Shown here in pieces: positions 51,416 through 59,953 of a DNA stretch of 64,000 bases. The notes below the pieces were generated by a model. It was not told where the DNA came from and searched no databases. It was given only the letters and a program-made list of their open reading frames with translations. The stretch spans positions 1,550,001 through 1,614,000 of the forward strand of contig NZ_CP021358.1 of assembly GCF_002157205.1 (NCBI RefSeq). Reading direction: 5' to 3'. This stretch comes from Kushneria marisflavi. GTDB taxonomy: Bacteria > Pseudomonadota > Gammaproteobacteria > Pseudomonadales > Halomonadaceae. Position 1 is the stretch's first letter. The number at the start of each line of letters is the position of its first letter. A program made the position numbers and the translations under genes.

Positions 51416-51844
51416 ATGACCAGTGAACGACCCAAGCGAATCGATGCCACCGATATCTACCACACGACCCGTGCGGTACGACATTGCAGCCTCGACCCTT
51501 CCATTCGCTGTCTGGCAGAGCTTCGTACCTCGCAGATCAATGGCGGCTGCGACAACTGCGAAAACCTGCGGGTCAGCGAAGCCGAAGCACTGGGTATTGA
51601 TGCCGACAAGCTGCGTGAGCTGGCGCGCTGGGCCGACTCAGACCGTTTCACCGCTCGTGAGCGTGCAGCCTTGGCCTGGTGTGAGTCCTTTACCCATTTT
51701 CGTCCGGTCGATGCCAGAACCCGCATGATGGCGATCAACACCTTCTCGCCGCGTGAACTGGCGGATCTGACCCTGGCCATCGAGTTGACCAGCACCATGT
51801 CTCGCGTGGCACGCCATATGGACGACGACGTTCGCGTCGGCTGA
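51416..51844 (+). CDS. Carboxymuconolactone decarboxylase (CMD/AhpD-like) family protein
   Basis: 142 residues, all-helical. The core LRTSQINGGCDNCENL near residue 45 has the CxxC of AhpD-like proteins but lacks the histidine that normally follows three residues later (here Leu/Arg). Further features are ARWADSDRFTARERAALAW and FSPRELADLTLAIELTSTMS. It is likely a small redox or peroxide-related protein; the missing histidine weakens a peroxidase role. GAGG lies about ten bases before the ATG at 51416. It is 107 bases upstream of hemN, with an Fnr-like box between. Confidence 0.78.
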   Translation: MTSERPKRIDATDIYHTTRAVRHCSLDPSIRCLAELRTSQINGGCDNCENLRVSEAEALGIDADKLRELARWADSDRFTARERAALAWCESFTHFRPVDARTRMMAINTFSPRELADLTLAIELTSTMSRVARHMDDDVRVG

Positions 51845-51877
51845 TCCACGATGCCCGGCTCGATTGGCCGGCATGAT

Positions 51878-51891
51878 TTGACCCAGGTCAG
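51878..51891. promoter_or_regulatory. Fnr/Anr-like box upstream of hemN
   Basis: TTGACCCAGGTCAG resembles the Fnr consensus TTGAT-N4-ATCAA (TTGA and TCA at the right spacing), centred about 67 bases before the hemN ATG. An fnr-type gene follows hemN. Confidence 0.4.
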
Positions 51892-51951
51892 ACCTCGCAC
51901 CCGCTGATGCTCGTAGCATGGCATGATCACTGCCTGCCACGAGCATCCCTC

Positions 51952-53382
51952 ATGTTGTCATCTGCTCCCCGACCCGATTCCCTTGATGTGCAGTTTTCAC
52001 CGGACATCGAGCTGCTCAAGCGCCATGACGGCCAGAGCCCCCGCTATACATCCTATCCGCCGGCCACGGCCTTCACCGATCACTTCGGCCCGGCACAGCT
52101 GACACAGGCCCTTGAACGCAGCAACGCTGCGGCACGTAATCTGTCGCTGTATGTCCATATTCCCTTTTGCCGCCGCATCTGCTTTTACTGCGGCTGCAAT
52201 CGCATCGCGACCCGTCAGACCGCCATCGCCGAGCCCTATCTGGCCCGACTGACCCGGGAGATGCTCCTGATGCGACGTCATCTCGACGGCAGGCGACGGG
52301 TCGAGCAGCTTCACTGGGGCGGCGGCACACCGACCTTTCTCGATCTGGATCAAATGAGCCGGCTGATGGATCAGCTGGGAACGCACTTCAATCTTTCCAG
52401 CCATCCTGAGCGGGATTTCGCCATCGAGATCGATCCTCGCGAGGCCGACGTTTATACCCTGCGCCATTTACAGTCGCTGGGATTCAATCGCCTGAGTCTT
52501 GGCGTACAGGATCTGGACGTCCGCGTGCAGAAAGCCATCAATCGGGTCCAGCCACGCGAGCTGAGCGAAAATCTGATCGATGAGGCCTATCGGCTTGGGT
52601 TTCGCTCACTGAATCTGGATCTGATCTACGGCCTGCCGCATCAGAGCGTGGCAAGCTTTGCCAGGACTCTGGATCAGGTGATCGACATGGCACCGGCCCG
52701 ACTCTGCGTTTTCAACTATGCCCATCTGCCCGAACGCTTTCTGCCCCAGCGACGCATCAACCACGCGGACCTGCCGGATGCGGCCACCCGACTGGCCATC
52801 CAGTGCATGACGGTCGAGAAGCTGACGCAGGCCGGCTACGTCCATATCGGTATGGATCACTTCGCAAGACCCGATGACAGCCTGGCCGTGGCACAGCGCG
52901 AGGGGCATTTACAACGCAATTTTCAGGGCTACACCACCCACGCGCAGTGTGACCTGATAGGTCTTGGGGTATCGGCCATCAGTCAGGTGGATGATGTCTA
53001 TGCGCAGAATACCGCTCGGCTGGAGACCTGGCAGACGGCCATCGACGATGGTCAGCTGGCCACCTGCCGCGGGGTACGCCTGAGCGAGGATGATCGACTG
53101 CGGCGTGACGTGATCCACCGCCTGATGTGTGACATGCAACTCGATTTTGACGCCATCGAAGCCCGCTTTGGGATCAGGGCGTCATCCTATTTCGCCAATG
53201 CATTTGAAAGGCTTGCCACCTTTCGGCGAGACGGTCTCATCGAATATAATAAGCACTTGCTTATGGTAATGCCCATGGGTCGATTGCTGATCCGCCAGCT
53301 GGCCATGGCCTTTGATGCCTCTTCACCCATTGAATATCGCCAGCAGTGTTCACGCCCCCTTCAGGCGCGTGAACGTACCTGA
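51952..53382 (+). CDS. hemN: Oxygen-independent coproporphyrinogen III oxidase
   Basis: 476 residues, a radical-SAM enzyme. It has the cluster motif YVHIPFCRRICFYCGCNR near residue 57 (CxxxCxxC plus the extra cysteine of HemN), LHWGGGTPTFL, SLGVQDLDVRVQKAINR, and the C-terminal HemN domain (GLGVSAISQVDDVYAQNT). The N-terminus PRYTSYPPATAF is typical. It makes protoporphyrinogen without oxygen, for heme synthesis at low oxygen. The ATG at 51952 has only a weak ribosome site. An Fnr-like box is upstream and the Fnr gene downstream. Confidence 0.95.
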   Translation: MLSSAPRPDSLDVQFSPDIELLKRHDGQSPRYTSYPPATAFTDHFGPAQLTQALERSNAAARNLSLYVHIPFCRRICFYCGCNRIATRQTAIAEPYLARLTREMLLMRRHLDGRRRVEQLHWGGGTPTFLDLDQMSRLMDQLGTHFNLSSHPERDFAIEIDPREADVYTLRHLQSLGFNRLSLGVQDLDVRVQKAINRVQPRELSENLIDEAYRLGFRSLNLDLIYGLPHQSVASFARTLDQVIDMAPARLCVFNYAHLPERFLPQRRINHADLPDAATRLAIQCMTVEKLTQAGYVHIGMDHFARPDDSLAVAQREGHLQRNFQGYTTHAQCDLIGLGVSAISQVDDVYAQNTARLETWQTAIDDGQLATCRGVRLSEDDRLRRDVIHRLMCDMQLDFDAIEARFGIRASSYFANAFERLATFRRDGLIEYNKHLLMVMPMGRLLIRQLAMAFDASSPIEYRQQCSRPLQARERT

Positions 53383-53471
53383 AGGGTTGCGCCCGTACAC
53401 GCCGAGCAACGGCAGGTTTGTCACGAAGGCGACCGGCACATCACTCATATGCAAAGGAACATGCCAGCCCA

Positions 53472-54215
53472 ATGACCTCCTCTCATCTTCACCCGACACG
53501 CTGTCAGACCTGCTCGCTAAGCTCCCTGTGTCTGCCGCTTTCCCTGTCTCTTGACGATGTTGAGCAGTTCGACACGATCGTGCGACGACGCGCGCCGCTG
53601 ACCCGCGGTGAGACGCTCTACATGCAGGGTGAGGCCTTTGAAAATGTCTATGCCGTGCGCAGCGGCAGCCTCAAGCAGACCATTATCGACACCGATGGCG
53701 AGGAGCAGATCACCAGTTTCTATCTGCCCGGTGAGCTGGTCGGACTGGACAGCATCGATAGCGCCGTTCACCCCGGCTTTCTGACCGCACTCGAGCGCAC
53801 TACGGTCTGCGAGATCCCCTTCAAGCGGCTGGAAAGTCTTTCGGAGCACCTGCCGGAGCTTCGTCACCAGCTCTATCGCTGCATGAGCCGCGAAATTGTC
53901 GATGATCGTCGCCTGATGCGACTGCTCTCCAGCAAGACGGCCGATGAACGCCTGGCCAGCTTCTTTCACAATCTCTCGATCCGCTTTGATCGCTGCGGCC
54001 ACAGCGCCGAGCGCTTCCGCCTGCCAATGTCTCGCAGCGATATCGGCACCTATCTGGGGCTTGCGATCGAAACCATCAGCCGCGTACTGGGGCGTTTTCA
54101 GCAGCAGGAACTGCTCAACATACAGGGTCGTCACGTGGAGATTCTGGACATGGCGGCGCTTGAAAAGCGCGCCGGCATCATCGCGCCCTGCTGCAATGAG
54201 CGCCGTCGCGCCTGA
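53472..54215 (+). CDS. fnr: Fnr/Anr-family oxygen-sensing transcriptional regulator
   Basis: 247 residues. The N-terminal cysteines CQTCSLSSLC (C-x2-C-x5-C) and a fourth cysteine in ALERTTVCEIPF near residue 115 supply the [4Fe-4S] ligands. The cyclic-nucleotide-binding-like barrel (LYMQGEAFENVYAVRSGSLK, ITSFYLPGELVGLDSI) and the HTH (MSRSDIGTYLGLAIETISRVLGRF) follow. The recognition helix ETISR is that of Fnr. It should activate anaerobic genes, probably including hemN directly upstream. A terminator follows. Confidence 0.93.
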   Translation: MTSSHLHPTRCQTCSLSSLCLPLSLSLDDVEQFDTIVRRRAPLTRGETLYMQGEAFENVYAVRSGSLKQTIIDTDGEEQITSFYLPGELVGLDSIDSAVHPGFLTALERTTVCEIPFKRLESLSEHLPELRHQLYRCMSREIVDDRRLMRLLSSKTADERLASFFHNLSIRFDRCGHSAERFRLPMSRSDIGTYLGLAIETISRVLGRFQQQELLNIQGRHVEILDMAALEKRAGIIAPCCNERRRA

Positions 54216-54254
54216 TCATTCGGGCAAGCCTGCTCACCGCTCTGCGGACAACAA

Positions 54255-54283
54255 AAAACGCCCCGATCAGGTCGGGGCGTTTT
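54255..54283. terminator. Bidirectional intrinsic terminator
   Basis: AAAACGCCCCGA and TCGGGGCGTTTT with a five-base loop, T-runs on both sides, between the convergent fnr and DUF488 genes. Confidence 0.88.
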
Positions 54284-54304
54284 GCTGTTCTTGTGGCGAC
54301 GAGA

Positions 54305-54706
54305 TCAATGCGCCTCGGCCACCGCGTCAGGCTCACTGACCACGGCCTCACCGCGCAGCGCTTCGAGAATGACCTCTCGTAGAATCGGCAGATGCGAGCT
54401 TTCCAGATCGCGAACGGCACTGACCAGCGTCAACCGCCGCTGACGTGCCTGGTCCAGAAGCGGCTCGAGATCGCCCGGATTGAGCTCCAGACGATAGCGA
54501 CGCTCAAAGGTCGTGCGATCGATTCGCCCGCTTTCCCACGCATGGCGCAGCCGACGAGACGGCGCCACGGCGCGATACCACTGCTCGACCGACAGCTCCT
54601 CTTCGCGCTTGCCGCGAGGCCATACCTGATCCACCAGCCAGCGAGCCCCATCCTGCTGGGTCGAGTGCTGATAGACGCGCTTGAGGCGGACATCACCAAT
54701 AAGCAT
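54305..54706 (-). CDS. DUF488 family protein (YeaO-like)
   Basis: 133 residues. The family pattern is clear: RWLVDQVWPRGKREEELSVE near residue 28, WYRAVAPSRRLRHAWE, FERRYRLEL and LTLVSAVRDLESSHLPILRE. No biochemical role is established for these small proteins. The ATG at 54706 has a GGGGG box five bases upstream, better than the ATG six codons earlier. Confidence 0.82.
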   Translation of the reverse strand: MLIGDVRLKRVYQHSTQQDGARWLVDQVWPRGKREEELSVEQWYRAVAPSRRLRHAWESGRIDRTTFERRYRLELNPGDLEPLLDQARQRRLTLVSAVRDLESSHLPILREVILEALRGEAVVSEPDAVAEAH

Positions 54707-54894
54707 ATTACCCCCTGAAATCATGTTCCCAGAGCTGAACGCTCTTCTTCTTTTGAGGTGTCAGCCTGCCAAGAATACACCGGGTGCCAGGTCGTTTCAC
54801 TCGATAAGGACGGCTCGGCACAGTCGGCATTGACCATGATTTCTCATCATCCCTCGCCGGATGGATAACCCCGGGGACCGGCCAGCGCCAGAAC

Positions 54895-55788
54895 TCAATC
54901 GTACTGTGGTGGGATATCCAGCCATGCCAGAATGGCCTCGGCCACCTCATCGGGAAACTCCTCGTGCACCGACAGGCGCCCGTGCGACAGCGATACGGTA
55001 TCAACCCGAGGCAGTGCCCCCATGGCGCGCATTTCGGCCCGTGAACGCGGCGGCATTTTCTCGCTGGTGATCAGGAGCGTGCGGGCACTGGCGCCCTTGA
55101 GCGCCGCCACACAGGCCTCGCGGCGGCTGAAAGGATCCACGGCGCCGGTCACGAACCGGATCGAGCCGTGACGCGCACCGGGCGTGCGGGCCACGCGGCG
55201 CTTGGCCGCCAGTCGCTCGCCAGACAGCCAGTTCGGGGTCTCATAGACGTGCTCGCCGGCCATACGACGCAAAAACCAGTTGCTGACGTTGAGCCGGTAG
55301 ATACCGGCACCAATGACCGGGCGATCAAACCAGGTGCGTAGATGCCCAAACCAGGGCTTGTGCTCGCCGGCCATGGTGGGCAGCGGCCCACGCCAGGTCG
55401 GCGCAATCAGCACCAGTCGGTCGGCGGCGTCGGGGTGTTGCTCCAGATGGCGAATGACCATCCCGGCCCCATGCCCGGCGGCGACGATCATCTCGGGCAG
55501 GAAGATGACCTCATCGAGCAGGTAGTCGATAAAGGCCGTCAGAATAGCCGGCGTGGCCTCCATGAAAGGACGCGGGCGGTCGCCAAAGCCCGGCCAGTCC
55601 ACCGAGACCGTGGTAAATCGCTCGGCCAGCCTCGTCTGCAGGGCATCCATTTCATGGCGCGTCGAGATGCTCGACAGCGCCGGCAGTATCAATACTTCCG
55701 GGCCCTGGCCACGGCGGGTTACGCCGACCTCGATGCTCATGCCCCCCCACGACCAGTGAAGCGTCTCTTCTGTCACATCACTTTCCAT
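54895..55788 (-). CDS. Alpha/beta-hydrolase-fold protein lacking the nucleophile serine
   Basis: 297 residues with the fold's landmarks: VLILPALSSISTRHEMDALQ, FTTVSVDWPGFGDRPRP and a late SLSHGRLSVHEEFPDEVAE carrying the expected histidine. At the nucleophile elbow the sequence is AAGHGAGMVI: GHGAG where GHSxG is normal, so the serine is glycine. It may be non-catalytic or use another mechanism. GGCGGTGA precedes the ATG at 55788; a much longer frame upstream overlaps the divergent parA region and lacks a ribosome site. The function is unknown. Confidence 0.75.
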   Translation of the reverse strand: MESDVTEETLHWSWGGMSIEVGVTRRGQGPEVLILPALSSISTRHEMDALQTRLAERFTTVSVDWPGFGDRPRPFMEATPAILTAFIDYLLDEVIFLPEMIVAAGHGAGMVIRHLEQHPDAADRLVLIAPTWRGPLPTMAGEHKPWFGHLRTWFDRPVIGAGIYRLNVSNWFLRRMAGEHVYETPNWLSGERLAAKRRVARTPGARHGSIRFVTGAVDPFSRREACVAALKGASARTLLITSEKMPPRSRAEMRAMGALPRVDTVSLSHGRLSVHEEFPDEVAEAILAWLDIPPQYD

Positions 55789-55947
55789 GTCACCGCCTTT
55801 GCCTGAACGCCTGTCATCACCATGATGATCCATCATGACACAGTCTCCCGGCCACCGATGCCACGGTCCGGTTTCTGTCATCAAGCCGTCATCACACCGA
55901 CACACACTTGCGGATCTGATCCGGGCCCCATCAACAGGAAAGCTGAT

Positions 55948-56682
55948 ATGCATATTCTGGCGCTTTACAGTATCAAGGGCGGGGTGGGCAAGACGGCATC
56001 GGCCATCAATCTGGCCGCGCAGGCCAGTCTTGATGGACAGCGGGTGCTGATCTGGGATCTGGACCCGCAGGCAGCCACCACCTTTTATCTGCGCAACAAA
56101 CCCAGGATTCGCGGCGGCGGCGTTGAAAAACTGGTCAAGGGCAAGGCCACCCTCGACAAGACCATCCGCGCCACCGATATGGCGGGACTCGACCTGCTGC
56201 CGGCAGGTCTTGAATCCCGTGAAATGGACTCACTGCTCGAGGGGCGCAAGGCGAGTCGCCTGCGCAGGGTGCTCAAGCCGGTCAGCGAGGACTACGATCT
56301 GGTCATTCTGGACTGTCCACCTGGGCTGACCACACTATCAAAGCAGGTTTTCTCAAGCGTCGATGCATTGCTGGTACCGGTGGTACCCACAACGCTGTCG
56401 ATGAGAACCCTGACCCAGCTTCAGCAGCATCTGGATGAGGAGCACATCACGACGCCCCTGTGGCCCTTTTTCACACTGGTGGATCGACGCCGCAAGCTGC
56501 ATCAAGACAGCATGGCGGGTTTTCACGAACAGTGGCCGGCTCGGCTGTCCGCCAACATTCCCTATGCCAGCGCCGTCGAGCAGATGGGCGTGCATCAGGC
56601 ACCGCTGGTTCAGTTCGCCCCGCGTACGGCCGCAGCCGTGGCCTATCGCAACCTGTGGGAGGAAATCTCGGGGCGGCTGTGA
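55948..56682 (+). CDS. Orphan ParA-family ATPase
   Basis: 244 residues. Deviant Walker A KGGVGKTASAINLAAQ near residue 10, A' DLDPQAATTFYL near 38, Walker B LVILDCPPGLTTLSKQ near 117. Such ATPases position DNA, chemoreceptors or other complexes on the nucleoid. No parB, parS or plasmid gene is adjacent, so the cargo is not evident. AGGAAAG precedes the ATG at 55948. It is divergent from the hydrolase-fold gene with 159 bases between. Confidence 0.88.
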   Translation: MHILALYSIKGGVGKTASAINLAAQASLDGQRVLIWDLDPQAATTFYLRNKPRIRGGGVEKLVKGKATLDKTIRATDMAGLDLLPAGLESREMDSLLEGRKASRLRRVLKPVSEDYDLVILDCPPGLTTLSKQVFSSVDALLVPVVPTTLSMRTLTQLQQHLDEEHITTPLWPFFTLVDRRRKLHQDSMAGFHEQWPARLSANIPYASAVEQMGVHQAPLVQFAPRTAAAVAYRNLWEEISGRL

Positions 56683-56699
56683 CAGGCCACCCCGGAAAC

Positions 56700-56721
56700 A
56701 GGAAGCCGACACCGGCTTCCT
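56700..56721. terminator. Hairpin between parA and the DUF2780 gene
   Basis: AGGAAGCCG and CGGCTTCCT around ACAC, between convergent genes. No strong T-run. Confidence 0.5.
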
Positions 56722-56733
56722 GAGACCTTTGCT

Positions 56734-57393
56734 CTAGCGTCCGACGGCGCCCCAGATGCCGCCCAGTGAGCTCAGAAGCGTGTTGGAGACGCCCTGCCCC
56801 CCGAGGTAATTCAGCATCACCGGCGCGAACTGGCTGATCATGCCGGTATCCATCCCCAGCATGCTGAAGGCACTCGAGGTCAGCGACGACGTATCACCAC
56901 CATTGCCATGACCGCCCATGCCGGAGAGCTTCGACAGCATCGACTGCCCACCGGACAATGCCTGAGCGCTGGAAAGCAGGCCATCCACGCCGGGGGCCTG
57001 ATTGGAGAGCTGGTTGAATTGCCCGCTGCCCAGCTGGCTTTTCGCCGCGGCCAGAAGTGCAGCCGAACCGCCGATGGCCTGGGTCTTGCTGACACCCAGT
57101 TGACCGGTCAACTGCTCGACAAGCTGTGAGGCCTGCCCCAGATTGGCATCGGTGGTACCCACGGCGGTGGCCTGCTGCTGGCGCGGCGCGTTATCAGAGT
57201 TCAGGAACTTTCCTACCTGGGAGGCAAGCCCCTGTGAATCCTGCTGATACGCAGGCTGTGTCTGCTGGCCCTGCGCATTCTGGCTGTTCATGGCCTCCAT
57301 GGCCCGATTGACGTCACCCAGATTGAACGCCAGCGCCGAAGTCGACATGCCGACCAGACCTGCACCTGCCAGTACCGCGATTGTCTTTTTCAA
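56734..57393 (-). CDS. Secreted DUF2780-family protein
   Basis: 219 residues. A signal peptide (MKKTIAVLAGAGLVGMSTSA) is cleaved near LALA/AFN. A Gln/Asn-rich linker (residues 35-80) is followed by the DUF2780 region: ASQLVEQLTGQLGVSKTQAI, GSAALLAAAKSQLGSGQFNQ and a final SNTLLSSLGGIWGAV. The role of these periplasmic or surface proteins is unknown. AGGAGAG lies upstream of the ATG. Confidence 0.8.
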   Translation of the reverse strand: MKKTIAVLAGAGLVGMSTSALAFNLGDVNRAMEAMNSQNAQGQQTQPAYQQDSQGLASQVGKFLNSDNAPRQQQATAVGTTDANLGQASQLVEQLTGQLGVSKTQAIGGSAALLAAAKSQLGSGQFNQLSNQAPGVDGLLSSAQALSGGQSMLSKLSGMGGHGNGGDTSSLTSSAFSMLGMDTGMISQFAPVMLNYLGGQGVSNTLLSSLGGIWGAVGR

Positions 57394-57560
57394 CGCTGCT
57401 CTCCTGCATGGGATACGCCATCACTGACGCATCCGAAAATGATCACCCTGATGTCCTTGGACAAGGACATGGCATCGAGGTTCGCCTCATCCGGCACAGT
57501 CTCACACGGCCGGCACGGATCAGGTACGCTCATCGCTCTATCCTGGCTGGAGTTATTCCC

Positions 57561-58511
57561 ATGCGCATGTCTCCCTTGCCACCGCTGAACGCCCTGGTGG
57601 CCTTCGAGGCAGCGGTTCGACACATGAGTTTCACTCGTGCCGCCAGCGAGCTGAACCTGTCACAGAGCGCCGTGAGCCGCCAGATCGTTCATCTCGAGCA
57701 GTTTCTGGGGCGGTCACTGTTTGTACGAAAGCCGCGTCAGCTGGTGCTGACACGAGCTGGCGAGAACTATGCCCGCCATGTACGAGAGCTTCTGGAAGAG
57801 TGTGTGCATGCCACGGCCGAGGTCATGAAAGGCGCGGGGGACAATGAGCTGACGCTGGCCTGTACGGCGGGCGTTGCACAGTTCTGGATGGTGCCCGGCC
57901 TGAGCCGCTTTCACCGTGCCCATCCGCAGATCAAGCTGCGATTGATCGTGCGTGATGTGATCTCGACCCTCTCCTCCTTTGAATTCGATATCGGCCTTTA
58001 TTATCTGAAGGCAGGAGCGGTTGAAGGCTTTGAAACCACGCTTTTGATGCCCGAAAACGTCTATCCGGTCTGCTCGCCGGACTACCTCGCCGAGAGCCGA
58101 CAGCGTCACGGCCTTTTGGACCATCAGCCGCTGACACCCGAGCTGCTCGCACAGGAGACCCTGCTGGTGCTTGAGGACGCCCAGAGCCTCTGGATCGCCT
58201 GGCCGGACTGGTTTGCCTATCACGGGATCAGGCTCTCCAGCACCCGCACCATCGTGTTCAACCACTATCCGGCACTGGTGGAAATGGCCGTACTGGGTCA
58301 GGGCATCGTGCTCGGCTGGCAGCACATTATCGACAGCCAGATCGAGCAGGGAAGGCTGGTAAGAGCCACGACGCACTCGGCAAGCCATGGTGGGGGCTAT
58401 TACCTGCTCACCCCGCAGGAGCGACATGAAAGTCGAGCGACACGTCTTTTCAGGCAGTGGCTGGATGACGACATCGCCCTGAAAGCATCGTGCAATGCGC
58501 CTGACGCATGA
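57561..58511 (+). CDS. LysR-family regulator (GcvA-like)
   Basis: 316 residues. The N-terminal HTH reads LNALVAFEAAVRHMSFTRAA, then ELNLSQSAVSRQIVHLE, as in GcvA/AmpR types. The effector domain follows (LTLACTAGVAQFWMVPGLSR, VYPVCSPDYLAESR, VEMAVLGQGIVLGWQHII). GGAG lies before the ATG at 57561. It is directly upstream of an amidohydrolase and an SSS symporter on the same strand (106-base gap), so it probably controls that pair. Confidence 0.88.
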   Translation: MRMSPLPPLNALVAFEAAVRHMSFTRAASELNLSQSAVSRQIVHLEQFLGRSLFVRKPRQLVLTRAGENYARHVRELLEECVHATAEVMKGAGDNELTLACTAGVAQFWMVPGLSRFHRAHPQIKLRLIVRDVISTLSSFEFDIGLYYLKAGAVEGFETTLLMPENVYPVCSPDYLAESRQRHGLLDHQPLTPELLAQETLLVLEDAQSLWIAWPDWFAYHGIRLSSTRTIVFNHYPALVEMAVLGQGIVLGWQHIIDSQIEQGRLVRATTHSASHGGGYYLLTPQERHESRATRLFRQWLDDDIALKASCNAPDA

Positions 58512-58617
58512 CCCCATGCGTTTTTGTCGCTTTTCACGCGAGGACGGCACTGATTAGCCTCAAGGCACGCTCGGTCTTCCGATACGAGCTGCCTTCAATA
58601 ATCACAAGAGAGTCACC

Positions 58618-59862
58618 ATGTCAGACACGCCTTCGCTTCTGCTTTACAACGCCCGCCTGGTCGATGGCAGCGCGCCCACCGCGCGCGACAACATCAGCGT
58701 CCTGATCGAGCATGGACGCATCACGCAGGTGTCGGATGAGGCAATTGACGCCCCTGATGCCACCCGACTCGACCTGGGCGGACGCATCCTGATGCCCGGG
58801 CTGATCGACTGCCATGTTCACGTGATTGCCACCACTGCAGATCTGGGCGCCAATGCGCTGCTGCCGGACTCGCTGATCACGGCTCGGTCGAGTCGCATCA
58901 TGCGTGACATGCTGATGCGCGGTTTTACTACCGTACGCGATGTCGGCGGCGCTGATCGTGGCCTGCAGCAGGCGGTGGCCGAGGGCTATTTTGAAGGTCC
59001 TGAACTGGTGATCTGTGGCAAGGCGCTCTCCCAGACCGGCGGACATACCGACTACCGCGGTTTTTATGACGAGCGTGACGATCAGTATCAGACACGCCGG
59101 CTGGGCTCGATGGGACGTATCTGCGACGGGGGGGATGCCGTTCGCCGCGCGACCCGCCAGGAGATCAAGGCAGGCGCCCAGTTCATCAAGGTGATGGCCA
59201 ACGGCGGCGTTTCCTCTCCAAGCGACCCGATCGACTTTCTGAGCTATTCGATCAGCGAACTGGAAGCCATCGTGGGAGAGGCGACCAACGCTCAGACCTA
59301 TGTGAGTGCCCATCTCTATACCGACCAGGCCATTCATCGTGCCGTCATGGCGGGCGTACGTTCGCTGGAACACTGCAACCTGATCACACCGGAAACGGCA
59401 CGACTGGCGGCCGAGAAAGGCGCCATGGCCTGCCCGACACTGGTGACCTACGAAATGCTCAAGCAGGAAGGCGCGCAGTACGGACTCAAGCCCGACTCGG
59501 TAGCCAAGATTGATGATGTGCGGCTGGCCGGTCTTGAAAGCCTGAAGATCATGCGCGAGGCGGGGCTGACCATGGCCTATGGCAGCGATCTGCTCGGCGA
59601 GATGCACCGTCATCAGTCCGAGGAGTTCGTGATTCGCTCACGCGTGCTGGCACCGCATGAGGTGATCCGCAGCGCCACGCTGGACGCTGCACGGCTGCTG
59701 CGACGCGAGGGCGATATCGGCTGCGTGGCTGCCGGCGCCCGTGCCGACCTGATCGTGGTCGATGGCAACCCGTTGGAAGACATGAGCCTTTTGACACATC
59801 AGGGCGCTCACATGAGCGTGATCATGCAGGGTGGTCGCATGGTCAAGAATCATCTTCGCTAG
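58618..59862 (+). CDS. Metal-dependent amidohydrolase (imidazolonepropionase/prolidase-like)
   Basis: 414 residues of the amidohydrolase superfamily. Metal ligands are visible: HVH in GLIDCHVHVIATT near residue 66, the lysine in AQFIKVMANGG near 191, histidines in YVSAHLYTDQAIHRAV near 229 and LEHCNLI near 251, and the aspartate in MAYGSDLLGEM near 324. This set fits binuclear enzymes that cleave Xaa-Pro or other acylated amino acids. No signal peptide. It is followed 91 bases later by a sodium:solute symporter, likely importing its substrate. Confidence 0.86.
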   Translation: MSDTPSLLLYNARLVDGSAPTARDNISVLIEHGRITQVSDEAIDAPDATRLDLGGRILMPGLIDCHVHVIATTADLGANALLPDSLITARSSRIMRDMLMRGFTTVRDVGGADRGLQQAVAEGYFEGPELVICGKALSQTGGHTDYRGFYDERDDQYQTRRLGSMGRICDGGDAVRRATRQEIKAGAQFIKVMANGGVSSPSDPIDFLSYSISELEAIVGEATNAQTYVSAHLYTDQAIHRAVMAGVRSLEHCNLITPETARLAAEKGAMACPTLVTYEMLKQEGAQYGLKPDSVAKIDDVRLAGLESLKIMREAGLTMAYGSDLLGEMHRHQSEEFVIRSRVLAPHEVIRSATLDAARLLRREGDIGCVAAGARADLIVVDGNPLEDMSLLTHQGAHMSVIMQGGRMVKNHLR

Positions 59863-59953
59863 CTCGGTCGCTGCCCGTTAATCCCGGGCAGGCAGGGGGC
59901 GCCGGCCCTCTGCCATCAGAACCCCGATAACAACCACAAAGGGAGAACAGGCC

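Noticed and set aside
54708..55004. Minus-strand open frame between DUF488 and the hydrolase-fold gene
   Set aside because: It overlaps the end of the hydrolase-fold gene in another frame, is rich in Arg/Trp/Cys as is typical of GC-rich shadow frames, and resembles no family.
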